Assembly: GCF_001984215.1 (NCBI RefSeq)
Contig: NZ_CP019420.1
Location: 3,286,001-3,350,000, forward strand
Direction: 5' to 3'
Origin: Mycobacterium sp. MS1601
GTDB lineage: Bacteria; Actinomycetota; Actinomycetes; Mycobacteriales; Mycobacteriaceae
Length of the DNA stretch: 64,000 nt
A model generated the notes under the pieces. That model had not been told where the DNA came from and searched no databases. It saw nothing but the letters and a program-made list of their open reading frames with translations. Positions 1 through 7,794 of the stretch are shown here, in pieces; within the stretch, counting starts at the first letter, position 1, and each line of letters opens with the position of its first letter. The translations under genes were made by a program, and so were the position numbers.

Positions 1-572
1 ATCTGTCCAAGACCCAACCCGATCTCGGCATCAAGGACCCGTATTCGCTGACCACCGAACAGCTCGAGGCGGCGGCAGATCTGCTGAAGCAGCAGAAGGA
101 GAACATCGGCGAATACTGGTCGGACTACACCAAAGAGGTGCAAGCGTTCGAATCCGGCACCACCGTGGTGGGCACCAGTTGGCAGGTGATCGCCAACACC
201 ATCGACGCCGACGGCGTGGTCAAGATCGGCACGGTGCTGCCCAAGGAGGGCTCCACCGGGTGGTCGGATACCTGGATGCTTTCGTCAAAAGCCGCCCACC
301 CCAACTGCATGTACAAGTGGATGGACTACATCATCTCCCCGGAAGCCAACGCGCAGGTGGCGGAATACTTCGGTGAAGCGCCGGCACAGACCAAGTCGTG
401 TGATCTGACCGCGGACAAGGCGCACTGCGAGACCTATCACGCCACCGACGGTGACTACGCCGCCCAGATCCATTACTGGACAACGCCGCAGAAGAAGTGC
501 GTCGACGGCAGTGGCGACAACTGCACCAGCTACGACGAGTGGGTCACCAAGTGGCAGGAGATCAAGGGCTGA
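1..572 (+). CDS. Spermidine/putrescine-type ABC transporter substrate-binding protein, C-terminal part
   Basis: The reading frame is open from the window edge (codons begin at base 3) to TGA at 570-572, about 189 residues; the start lies outside the window. The protein resembles the C-terminal lobe of PotD-type periplasmic solute-binding proteins: the GTSWQV stretch, the PKEGSTGW hinge-type motif, a DTWMLSSKAAHP segment and a YKWMDYIISPEANAQV helix are typical. It captures the solute outside the membrane and hands it to the two permeases that follow. The next gene starts at the last base of this stop codon, so the genes are co-translated. Solute identity (polyamine or another cation/amino acid derivative) is inferred from the family only. 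Four Cys in the last 80 residues (C-X-C-type pairs near CDLTADKAHC and CVDGSGDNC) may form disulfides. Confidence 0.85.
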   Translation, partial: LSKTQPDLGIKDPYSLTTEQLEAAADLLKQQKENIGEYWSDYTKEVQAFESGTTVVGTSWQVIANTIDADGVVKIGTVLPKEGSTGWSDTWMLSSKAAHPNCMYKWMDYIISPEANAQVAEYFGEAPAQTKSCDLTADKAHCETYHATDGDYAAQIHYWTTPQKKCVDGSGDNCTSYDEWVTKWQEIKG

Positions 573-1417
573 TGCCCTCGACGCCGGCGCCGCGCAGACG
601 GGACCGGGTGGCGCTGGCGTTCCTGCTGATCCCGCCGCTGGCCTGGTTGGTGGTGGCCTATCTGGGATCGCTTGCCGTGCTGATGGTCTCGGCGTTCTGG
701 GGCACCAACAGTTTCACCGGCGCGGTGGTGCACACCTTCACCACCGACAACCTGATCCGGGTGTTGACCGATCCGGTGATCCGGACGGTGGCACTGCGGA
801 CCTTGGGCGTGGCCCTGACGGTGACGGTGCTGTGCGCAGTGCTCGCGGTGCCGCTGGCGCTGTACATGGCCAAATTCGCCTCACCGATGATGCGGGTGGT
901 GCTCGTGGTTGCCGTCACCACACCGCTGTGGGCGAGCTATCTGGTGAAGGCCTACGCATGGCGCATGCTGCTCTCACCGGAGGGGCCGCTGTCGTGGGCC
1001 ACCGGCTGGTCACCCGGCTACGGGTTGGTCGCCACCGTCATCACGTTGACCTATCTGTGGTTGCCCTACATGGTGATTCCGGTGTTCGCGGCATTCCAGC
1101 GGGTGCCTGATGCGCTGGTGGACGCCAGTTCCGATTTGGGCGCCTCCGACATCAACACCCTGCGCTTGGTGGTGGCGCCCATGGTGTTTCCCGGGATCGC
1201 CGCCGGCTCCATCTTCACCTTCTCGCTGTCGCTGGGCGACTACATCGCGGTGACCATCGTCGGCGGCAAGACGCAGATGCTGGGCAATGTCATCTACGGG
1301 CAACTGGTCACGGCCAACAACCAGCCCATGGCCGCGGCCCTGTCGTTGATTCCGTTGCTGGCCATCGTGTTCTACCTGCTGGCGATGCGACGAACCGGTG
1401 CATTGGAGAACGTCTGA
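572..1417 (+). CDS. ABC transporter permease (PotB-like)
   Basis: 281 residues with about six hydrophobic membrane segments. The binding-protein-dependent permease signature (EAA loop) is visible as DASSDLGASDINTLRLVVAPM, the surface that docks on the ATPase. ATG at 572 overlaps the previous stop (TGATG) and is preceded by AGGAG; longer upstream starts would run through the binding protein and are unlikely. The next permease overlaps by one base (TGATG at 1415). It should form the membrane channel together with the following gene. No ATPase gene is in the window, so it probably lies upstream. Confidence 0.88.
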   Translation: MPSTPAPRRRDRVALAFLLIPPLAWLVVAYLGSLAVLMVSAFWGTNSFTGAVVHTFTTDNLIRVLTDPVIRTVALRTLGVALTVTVLCAVLAVPLALYMAKFASPMMRVVLVVAVTTPLWASYLVKAYAWRMLLSPEGPLSWATGWSPGYGLVATVITLTYLWLPYMVIPVFAAFQRVPDALVDASSDLGASDINTLRLVVAPMVFPGIAAGSIFTFSLSLGDYIAVTIVGGKTQMLGNVIYGQLVTANNQPMAAALSLIPLLAIVFYLLAMRRTGALENV

Positions 1418-2217
1418 TGTTGTCTTCACGGCTGCGCGGGTTCACCGTCGTGTGGACGGTGCTGGTGCTGGTGTTCATCTACGCACCGCTGCTGCTGGTG
1501 GTGGTCAACGCCTTCAACGCGTCGAACACCTTCGCGTTCCCGCCCTCGGGATTCACCGTGGAATGGTGGCGCGCGGCGTGGAACAGCGACGGGATGTGGG
1601 CGTCACTGGGTAACTCTGTGGTGGTGGGCCTTATCGCCACCGGGGTAGCGCTGGTGCTGGGCACCATGGTGGCTTTCGCCGTACAGCGATATGACTTCTT
1701 CGGCAAGCAAACCGTCAATTTACTTGTGGTGCTGCCCATCACGCTGCCCGGCATCGTGACCGGTATCGCCTTGAACGCGACCTTCACCTCCGCGCTGGGT
1801 ATCACCCTCGGCATGGCGACTGTGATCATCGGCCACGCCACCTTCTGTATCGTCATCGTGTTCAACAACACTCAGGCCCGGCTGCGCAGGCTGGGGCGCA
1901 GCCTCGAGGACGCCTCAGCTGATCTGGGTGCGTCCTCGTGGCAGACGTTCCGGTTGGTGACACTGCCGATGATGCGCGGAGCGCTGGTGGCCGGCGCCAT
2001 CCTGGCGTTCGCGTTGAGCTTCGACGAGATCGTGGTGACCACGTTCACCGCGGGGCCCACCGTGCAGACGCTGCCCATTTGGATCTTCGGGAACCTGTTC
2101 CGCCCCAACCAGGCTCCGGTGATCAACGTCGTCGCCGCGGCGTTGACCGTCGCCGCCATCATCCCGGTGTGGCTGGCGCAGCGGATCGGTGGTGATCCGG
2201 CAGGAACGAGGATCTAG
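1417..2217 (+). CDS. ABC transporter permease (PotC-like)
   Basis: 266 residues, about six membrane helices, with the EAA-type motif EDASADLGASSWQTFRLVTLPM near residues 160-180 and the family-typical ALSFDEIVVTTF segment after it. ATG at 1417 overlaps the stop of the first permease. It is the second half of the heterodimeric channel of a spermidine/putrescine-type importer. It ends the operon; the next gene starts 130 bases on after a gap with no clear hairpin. Confidence 0.88.
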   Translation: MLSSRLRGFTVVWTVLVLVFIYAPLLLVVVNAFNASNTFAFPPSGFTVEWWRAAWNSDGMWASLGNSVVVGLIATGVALVLGTMVAFAVQRYDFFGKQTVNLLVVLPITLPGIVTGIALNATFTSALGITLGMATVIIGHATFCIVIVFNNTQARLRRLGRSLEDASADLGASSWQTFRLVTLPMMRGALVAGAILAFALSFDEIVVTTFTAGPTVQTLPIWIFGNLFRPNQAPVINVVAAALTVAAIIPVWLAQRIGGDPAGTRI

Positions 2218-2347
2218 AACGCCGGGACTGGAGAACGTCACCTCCGGCCACTGGGCATCATCTCCTGAGAAAGTCCGTAAACAGCGTTGCCAACGGGCTC
2301 CGGCGATCCCGGTTGCCGAGAGGCCCAGCAGAATTCATTCTGAGGGC

Positions 2348-3259
2348 ATGCAACGTGAGACCCGCATGGTGCCCTTCGGTCAGTACGAAACCTGGGTGCA
2401 GATCACCACGCCCGATGCTCCGGTTGCCGGGCGCCTTCCGCTCTTCGTGCTGCACGGCGGGCCCGGGATGGCGCACAACTATGTGGCCAACATCGCTGCC
2501 CTGGCCGACGAATCCGGGCGGGTGGTCATTCACTACGACCAGGTGGGCTGCGGGCAGAGCACCCATCTGCCCGATGCGCCCGCCGATTTCTGGACGCCCC
2601 AGTTGTTTGTCGACGAGTTCCACGCCGTCCGTGCGGCGCTGGGTGTCGAGACCTACCATCTGCTCGGGCAGTCCTGGGGCGGGATGCTGGGCGCGGAGAT
2701 CGCCGTGTGCCGCCCTGCAGGGCTGGTGTCGCTGGAGATCTGCAACTCGCCGGCGTCGATGGCGCTGTGGGTTCAGGGCGCCAACACACTGCGCGACCAA
2801 CTGCCCGAGCAGGTGCGTGCCGCCCTGTCCCGTCACGAGGCGGCCGGCACCGTCACCGATCCGGAGTACTCGGCCGCCACCGAGGAGTTCTATCGCAGGC
2901 ACGTGTGCCGGGTGTATCCCTTTCCGCAGGACTTCGACGACAGCAGCGCACAGATGGAGGCCGAGCCCACCGTCTACCACACGATGAACGGGCCCAACGA
3001 GTTCCACGTCATCGGCACCCTGCGGGGCTGGAGCATCATCGACCGCCTGCACCAGGTCGCGGTGCCCACCCTGGTGGTGGCCGGCGAGTTCGACGAAGCC
3101 ACCCCGGCGACCTGGCGGCCGTTCGTGGACCACATCGCCGGCGCCCGCCAGCATGTGTTTCCGGACACCAGTCACTGCACGCATCTGGAGAAGCCGCAGG
3201 AGTTCCGTGCCGTCATCGCCGAGTTCTTGGCAGAGTGTGACGGCGTCGAGTCCACGTGA
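2348..3259 (+). CDS. Proline iminopeptidase-family alpha/beta hydrolase
   Basis: 303 residues from ATG 2348; an in-frame GTG/ATG further upstream would add an uncharacteristic basic stretch, so it was not chosen. The HGGPGMAHNY oxyanion-hole motif (about residue 38), the nucleophile elbow GQSWGG, the late acid in AGEFDEATP and the terminal histidine in TSHCTHLE are those of S33 proline iminopeptidases (usual length 290-310). These release N-terminal proline from small peptides; related family members act on amides or other substrates. There is no signal peptide, so it should act in the cytosol. It is separated from the ABC operon and appears to be a single gene. Confidence 0.85.
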   Translation: MQRETRMVPFGQYETWVQITTPDAPVAGRLPLFVLHGGPGMAHNYVANIAALADESGRVVIHYDQVGCGQSTHLPDAPADFWTPQLFVDEFHAVRAALGVETYHLLGQSWGGMLGAEIAVCRPAGLVSLEICNSPASMALWVQGANTLRDQLPEQVRAALSRHEAAGTVTDPEYSAATEEFYRRHVCRVYPFPQDFDDSSAQMEAEPTVYHTMNGPNEFHVIGTLRGWSIIDRLHQVAVPTLVVAGEFDEATPATWRPFVDHIAGARQHVFPDTSHCTHLEKPQEFRAVIAEFLAECDGVEST

Positions 3260-3352
3260 AGTCTGGCGGCAGGCCGGAGCCGAGGGTGACGGAAGGCTTA
3301 CGGCAGCGACAATACCGCCGCCGCGCAGCGGGCCATTGGTTATCGTCCGACC

Positions 3353-5365
3353 GTGACGTCGCGACGGTGGGCGCTGTGGATGGCGACAATAGGCGCGGGA
3401 GCGTGCCTCGTTTTAGGCACCGGACACGGCCTTGCGTTCGCAGACGTGGACGGTGGCTCCTCCGGTGACAGCGCCGGACAGTCCGCCCACGGCGAAGGCC
3501 AGGCGCCGTCACGCGACCCGGACGCGCCGGCGAAGCGGTCGGAGACCGAAACGGTGGCCGATCACGACTCTGGCAACGACACTTCCGACACCAGACAGGA
3601 CGCACCGTCGGCGTCCGATCGCGATGACCTCGACACTGAGGCCGTAGCCGATCCAGACGACGAGGCTGACAGAGACACAGAACGCGGCGCCCGGGACCAG
3701 GACCGCTCCACAGAAAAGGTCGCCGAGTCACACCGCCTGAGTAAGCATTTTGGTAACCACGAGGCGAAGCTCAGCAAGAAGCACTCGGACAACACCGCTG
3801 TCGACGACACCCCGGCGACCGGGCCAGCGGCTGAAGCGCATGTTGACGGGTCCGAACTCAGCGGCACACCGACACCCGCGGTGACACCCGAAGCTCCGGC
3901 CGTGGCGGCCCGCCCGCTCGGGCCGCTAGCGACGGCGGCATTGAACTTCCTTGCCGCGCTGGGGTGGTCACCGCGTCCCGAGGTGGACGAGACGTTCCCG
4001 GCTCCCGCGTCCACAACGGTGACCGGCGTCCGTACCGGTCACTCCTCACTGACGATCCCGCTGGGTGCCAACGGGTTCACCACGCCGGCTGATTGGTACT
4101 TCCCGACGCAAGCTGACGGTTCGGTCTCGGCGACCGGTGTGATATGGCTGCAGCACGGCTTCCTCGCGGACAAGTCGTTCTACTCTGCGCTGGCAAAAAC
4201 GCTGTCGCAGCAGACCAACAGCGTGGTGGTGGTGCCCAACGTGCCCTCATTTTCTTTCCGGTGCTCGGGGTGCACGCTGAACGACGCAGCTATTCAGCAG
4301 GCCGTGGCGACCATGTTCGACGGTGATCAGCAGGCACTGAACACCAGCGCCATGAAGGCGGGTCTCCAGGGCACGCTGCCGGAACAGTTCATCCTCGCCG
4401 GGCACTCCGCGGGCGGCGGGTTCGCGGCGGGCGTCGGCGGTTTCTACGCCACCAACCCCAATCAGCGTCGGCTGCGTGGTGTGGTGATGTTCGACGGGGT
4501 GGCCCGCGATGGGGCGTTGGACCGCGCGCTGGACGGCCTCGGTGGTATCCCGGTGTATCAGATCGCGGCGCCGCCGCAGCCGTGGAATGCGTTCGGAGCC
4601 GCCACCGACGATCTGGTGGCGGCGCGGCCGGGCCAGTTTGTCGGTGTCACCCTGGCTCGGGGTTCGCATGTGGACGCCCTGATCGGTGGCAATCCGATCT
4701 TCGATTTCTTTGCGCAGTTGGTGACCGGATTCTCCCCGCGCGGCAACACCGCTGCGGTGTACACCCTGGCGAACGGCTGGATCAACGACCTGTACCAGGG
4801 GTTGGGCCCAGCCGATGGCACCGGCATTTACGGGCTACCGGATCAGTACATCGTGCTGGGTGACGCCGCCGCCGTGGTACTGGCTCCGGCGCCTACTGTC
4901 GACCTGAATCGGTACCTCGGCACCTGGTATGAGGTGGGCAGCGTCAAGCAGTTTTTCTCTCTCGGACTGGTGAACACCAAGGCCGTGTACAGCCTCAACC
5001 CCGATGGATCGGTCCGGGTGGAGAACTCCGGCAACTACTTCTTCGACAATGGCCCCGTGTCGCGCATCGTCGGTGTGGCGCTGCCGGTCGACACGACCAA
5101 TAACAAGCTCAACGTGACGTTCTTCGGTCCGGCATCTGACAACCCGCCAGGAAATTACTGGATCGTCGATCTGGACCCCGAATACCAGTGGGCCATCGTC
5201 AGTGATCCCAGCGGTTTCAGCGGCTTCCTGTTGACCCGCACACCCGTGATCTCCGACGAGCTTTACCGTGAGCTGCTGAACCGGGCGTCTGTAAAGGGAG
5301 TGCGGGGCTGGATCACCAGGACCCGACAGCCTGCAGCGCATTCCGCGACGGCGATTTCGGTGTGA
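3353..5365 (+). CDS. Exported alpha/beta hydrolase fused to a lipocalin domain
   Basis: 670 residues from GTG 3353. Residues 1-30 are a signal peptide ending around GLAFA-D. Residues 31-180 are low complexity, rich in Asp, Glu, Ser and Arg. An alpha/beta hydrolase domain follows, with nucleophile elbow LAGHSAGGGFA (about residue 350). The last 150 residues carry the lipocalin start motif YLGTWYEV, followed by alternating beta-strand text and a late FLLTRTP strand, as in bacterial Blc lipocalins. The reaction is unknown; a secreted lipid or ester hydrolase that holds its substrate or product in the lipocalin barrel is an inference. Hydrolase and lipocalin in one exported chain is unusual. It is a single gene, convergent with TspO. 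Confidence 0.75.
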   Translation: MTSRRWALWMATIGAGACLVLGTGHGLAFADVDGGSSGDSAGQSAHGEGQAPSRDPDAPAKRSETETVADHDSGNDTSDTRQDAPSASDRDDLDTEAVADPDDEADRDTERGARDQDRSTEKVAESHRLSKHFGNHEAKLSKKHSDNTAVDDTPATGPAAEAHVDGSELSGTPTPAVTPEAPAVAARPLGPLATAALNFLAALGWSPRPEVDETFPAPASTTVTGVRTGHSSLTIPLGANGFTTPADWYFPTQADGSVSATGVIWLQHGFLADKSFYSALAKTLSQQTNSVVVVPNVPSFSFRCSGCTLNDAAIQQAVATMFDGDQQALNTSAMKAGLQGTLPEQFILAGHSAGGGFAAGVGGFYATNPNQRRLRGVVMFDGVARDGALDRALDGLGGIPVYQIAAPPQPWNAFGAATDDLVAARPGQFVGVTLARGSHVDALIGGNPIFDFFAQLVTGFSPRGNTAAVYTLANGWINDLYQGLGPADGTGIYGLPDQYIVLGDAAAVVLAPAPTVDLNRYLGTWYEVGSVKQFFSLGLVNTKAVYSLNPDGSVRVENSGNYFFDNGPVSRIVGVALPVDTTNNKLNVTFFGPASDNPPGNYWIVDLDPEYQWAIVSDPSGFSGFLLTRTPVISDELYRELLNRASVKGVRGWITRTRQPAAHSATAISV

Positions 5366-5398
5366 GACGTCCTGCGGCGCGGGGAGATCGGATTCGTG

Positions 5399-5893
5399 TC
5401 AGCGCCGGTTCAGGATCCAGATGTGTGTGGACAGCACGGTGGCGAACGCGCACCAGGCCGGATAGAGACCCAACGGCGTCGCCGAGGCTCCACGTACTGC
5501 GACAGCGCGCCGAGTCAGGTCAGCGCTGCTGACGGTCAGCGCGCCCGCGGCGATCGCGGAAGTGCCGAGCATCCGCCGGTTGAAGAACAACCAGGACCAG
5601 CTGGCGTTGAGGACGAGATTGGCGACGAGGGCTTTGATGTAGCGGTTGCGTTCGGCGCTCTCGCCGCGACGCTCCAACTCGTCGAGCGTGGCCGAGGACA
5701 CTGCCGCGATATCGGCGTAAAGGACAGGCCAGACGATCGGAAACGCGTGTCGCGGAGGCTGATACGGAGGTTTCTTCAGCTTCGCGAACCACGGCGACTG
5801 TGCGGGCCGGCTGGCCAGGCCGCCCAGGATCGCCGTGGCGGTGACAGCCAGCATCGAGGGAACCAGAGTTGTTCTGCGCGGTGACGTTGGCAC
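5399..5893 (-). CDS. TspO/MBR family membrane protein
   Basis: 164 residues, five hydrophobic segments. The family hallmarks are present: KKPPYQPP after the first helix, the PIVWPVLYADIA helix, and the Trp-rich LNASWSWLFF segment. TspO proteins bind porphyrins and cholesterol-like ligands in the membrane and are linked to oxidative stress control. The 5' end lies at the left edge of the 5894-9076 island: the integrase fragment on the other strand overlaps its first bases, so insertion happened right at this gene's promoter or start. The coding frame itself looks intact. Confidence 0.88.
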   Translation of the reverse strand: MPTSPRRTTLVPSMLAVTATAILGGLASRPAQSPWFAKLKKPPYQPPRHAFPIVWPVLYADIAAVSSATLDELERRGESAERNRYIKALVANLVLNASWSWLFFNRRMLGTSAIAAGALTVSSADLTRRAVAVRGASATPLGLYPAWCAFATVLSTHIWILNRR

Positions 5894-6375
5894 CGGTCAA
5901 GCCGACTGGAAAGCGGAGAGCCGACGACGACAGCGAGACACCGGAAACCGCTGCGCAAAAGGCCGACCGGAAGGCAACCGCCTTGGCCGCGCTATCGGTA
6001 GCCGAAGCGACCGACCGCCTGGCGCTCGATTGGTCGGCCTCATTGCGTCACCAGACGTTCTACAAGGCCGTGTTCCGTCCTGCGGTATTGCGAGCCAATC
6101 GCCTAGCTCACCTGGCGGGGGACCAAACCGACGTTCTGCCAATGAAATTCAAGTTCCACGGCCTACGGCACACGTACGCGAGCCTGTGCGCGGCTGCCGG
6201 TATCGACGTGGCCGACGTAAGCCGGAACTTGGGTCATTCAAAGGTCACCACTACGCTGGACATCTACACGCACCTGTTCCGTACCGATGACAGCGCCAGC
6301 GCCGCCATGGCCAAGCTGGCGGCATTGGCTACGCCAATCGGCCCGAACGTGGTCCCGCTACGGCAGCGGATCTGA
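5890..6375 (+). pseudogene. Tyrosine recombinase (phage-type integrase), C-terminal remnant
   Basis: The frame can be read from 5869, but only about the last 110 residues look like an integrase: FYKAVFRP, then box II HGLRHTYAS with catalytic His and Arg, LGHSKVTTT with the third catalytic His, and DIYTHLF with the tyrosine nucleophile. The N-terminal SAM-like and core-binding domains and the first catalytic arginine are absent, so it cannot be a working recombinase on its own. The preceding 60 residues (Asp/Glu/Ala/Lys-rich) are not recognisable. It marks the left end of the island and overlaps the last codons of the convergent gene that follows. Confidence 0.7.
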
Positions 6376-7458
6376 GTCCTCAAACAGAACGTCCACCTGG
6401 GCAGCGGTTTCGGGGGATCTGCTCTCCATTTCGTGACGAGCCAACATGATGCCAACGGGCGACAACTGAAAGCTGAGTGCGTCGGTCCGTTGTAGGTGAT
6501 CCAAGAACTGCGCCAGCTCTGGGCTTTCCTCGCGAAGGATGGACGTGAATTGTCGCTCGTCCACCGATCGATTCCGAAGAAAATCGCGGAACTTGGTTTC
6601 TGCGCCGCTGAGACCGTTAATGACTTTTGTGTCGACCGACAGGATTCTCTTGACTTTATCGGTCCTGAGCTTGAATTTCTGTGATCCTGAAATCGCGTAC
6701 GGAACCTCAATCAAGTGCACTATGTGGTTCAAATCTGCCGTCAGTTGATCTATCGATTCGGTATAGAACTGGGTCAGCTCGTTGACGTCAATTGGGTCAT
6801 ACATTGCATTTCTGTGCGCTGTATAGATTCTGCTGTAGACCGTGCTGCTCAAGGTGGGCATGTAGGTTCCAGCCTGCGTTGCACCCATATAGCTGTAGTC
6901 GAATGAATCTGACGGAACTTCACCAAAATATGGCCGAAGCTCACCATCCAACAATGAGACCAGTTCCTTTGGGCCGAGCGCGAGATTGTGACCAACGCGG
7001 GTAACGCGAAAAATCACGGTCAAAGCGTTAAGGTGGCGTGTCGTCAATTTTGGAGCGCACTCTATCGACTCGCGTAGAACGATTTCGCGACGAGTTCGGA
7101 TTGGCTCGCCCGCCAAGTCGGCAAGTAAACCTGACAGAATTCCGCCCAGTTCCGGATCGCCTGTTTCGGCATAACTGCGTTGACTAGATGCGAGCGGTCC
7201 GAGGAATCGAGGATCTCTAAATCGCTCGTAGAGTTTCTCGTCCTTTTCGGCAATTTTGCGTATTACTTCATCAGTAATTTCTTCGGTCCGTGCGTTGATC
7301 AAGTCTTTAGCGATTGGAAGCGAGTCCAGAAACACCGATTTGGCTACATCGAGTGCAATTGCTCGTATCTCGGTGACTGTTAGGACAGTACCGTAATTGA
7401 TAGTGCCGTAGTCGGTATGGAGTTGGGTCGCGTCGTCGCCAGCCGTCATATCGGGCAC
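6358..7458 (-). CDS. LPO_1073/Vpar_1526-like protein of the SIR2 operon
   Basis: 366 residues, starting at GTG 7458 (ATG 7449 possible). No enzyme motif is visible. The start carries TAGDDATQ (residues 5-12), followed by GTINYG and then an amphipathic region beginning LTVTEIRAIALDVAKSVF, which I associate with the poorly described LPO_1073/Vpar_1526 family; that match is from memory and moderate. The rest is mainly alpha-helical and charged. The GC is low for this genome. It is the last gene of a three-gene operon, three bases after the small membrane protein, which carries almost the same TAGDNATQ motif. Function is unknown; a sensor or effector partner in defence is inferred from context. 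Confidence 0.65.
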   Translation of the reverse strand: MPDMTAGDDATQLHTDYGTINYGTVLTVTEIRAIALDVAKSVFLDSLPIAKDLINARTEEITDEVIRKIAEKDEKLYERFRDPRFLGPLASSQRSYAETGDPELGGILSGLLADLAGEPIRTRREIVLRESIECAPKLTTRHLNALTVIFRVTRVGHNLALGPKELVSLLDGELRPYFGEVPSDSFDYSYMGATQAGTYMPTLSSTVYSRIYTAHRNAMYDPIDVNELTQFYTESIDQLTADLNHIVHLIEVPYAISGSQKFKLRTDKVKRILSVDTKVINGLSGAETKFRDFLRNRSVDERQFTSILREESPELAQFLDHLQRTDALSFQLSPVGIMLARHEMESRSPETAAQVDVLFEDSDPLP

Positions 7459-7461
7459 GGC

Positions 7462-7758
7462 TCACTTACCCTTCTTGTGTTCGATATTGAATGTGCCGCC
7501 ACCCTCGTTAATGATCTGGGTGGCGTTATCGCCTGCGGTCATCGTTGGCTTTTGTTCGACCTTTTTAACCGGAGCGACAGCGTCAGCCTGGTCGTTGGAT
7601 CCCCATACGCGCGGAAATGTGAAGGCGGCCAGGAATCCGAAGACAACGCCGATGGTGAACCAGACCCACCGAGGGCCGAAATCGACGGGCAATACGCCGA
7701 TGACGAGACCTGCCAGAGCGATAACGGTAGTGCTGAACCATCCCAGGTATTTGGCCAC
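7462..7758 (-). CDS. Small two-helix membrane protein with C-terminal TAGDNATQ motif
   Basis: 98 residues from GTG 7758. Two hydrophobic helices (about 8-26 and 32-50) separated by a short PVDFGPR turn, then a cytosolic tail with TAGDNATQ at residues 74-81 and a GGGTFNIE beta-like end. The same motif begins the next protein in the operon. It lies 36 bases after the SIR2-like gene and 3 bases before the LPO_1073-like gene, so all three should be made together. It is not a family I recognise. A membrane anchor or membrane-damaging effector for the system is an inference. Confidence 0.6.
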   Translation of the reverse strand: MAKYLGWFSTTVIALAGLVIGVLPVDFGPRWVWFTIGVVFGFLAAFTFPRVWGSNDQADAVAPVKKVEQKPTMTAGDNATQIINEGGGTFNIEHKKGK

Positions 7759-7794
7759 TCGCTATTCCCCTCCGTCTCGCTAGAACTCACGATG

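Noticed and set aside
5925..5940. GAGCCGACGACG near the integrase remnant, one change from the tRNA-Gly 3' part GAGCCGATGACG, a possible attachment-site copy
   Set aside because: Only 12 bases agree, the match does not extend, and it lies inside the open frame; too weak to call.
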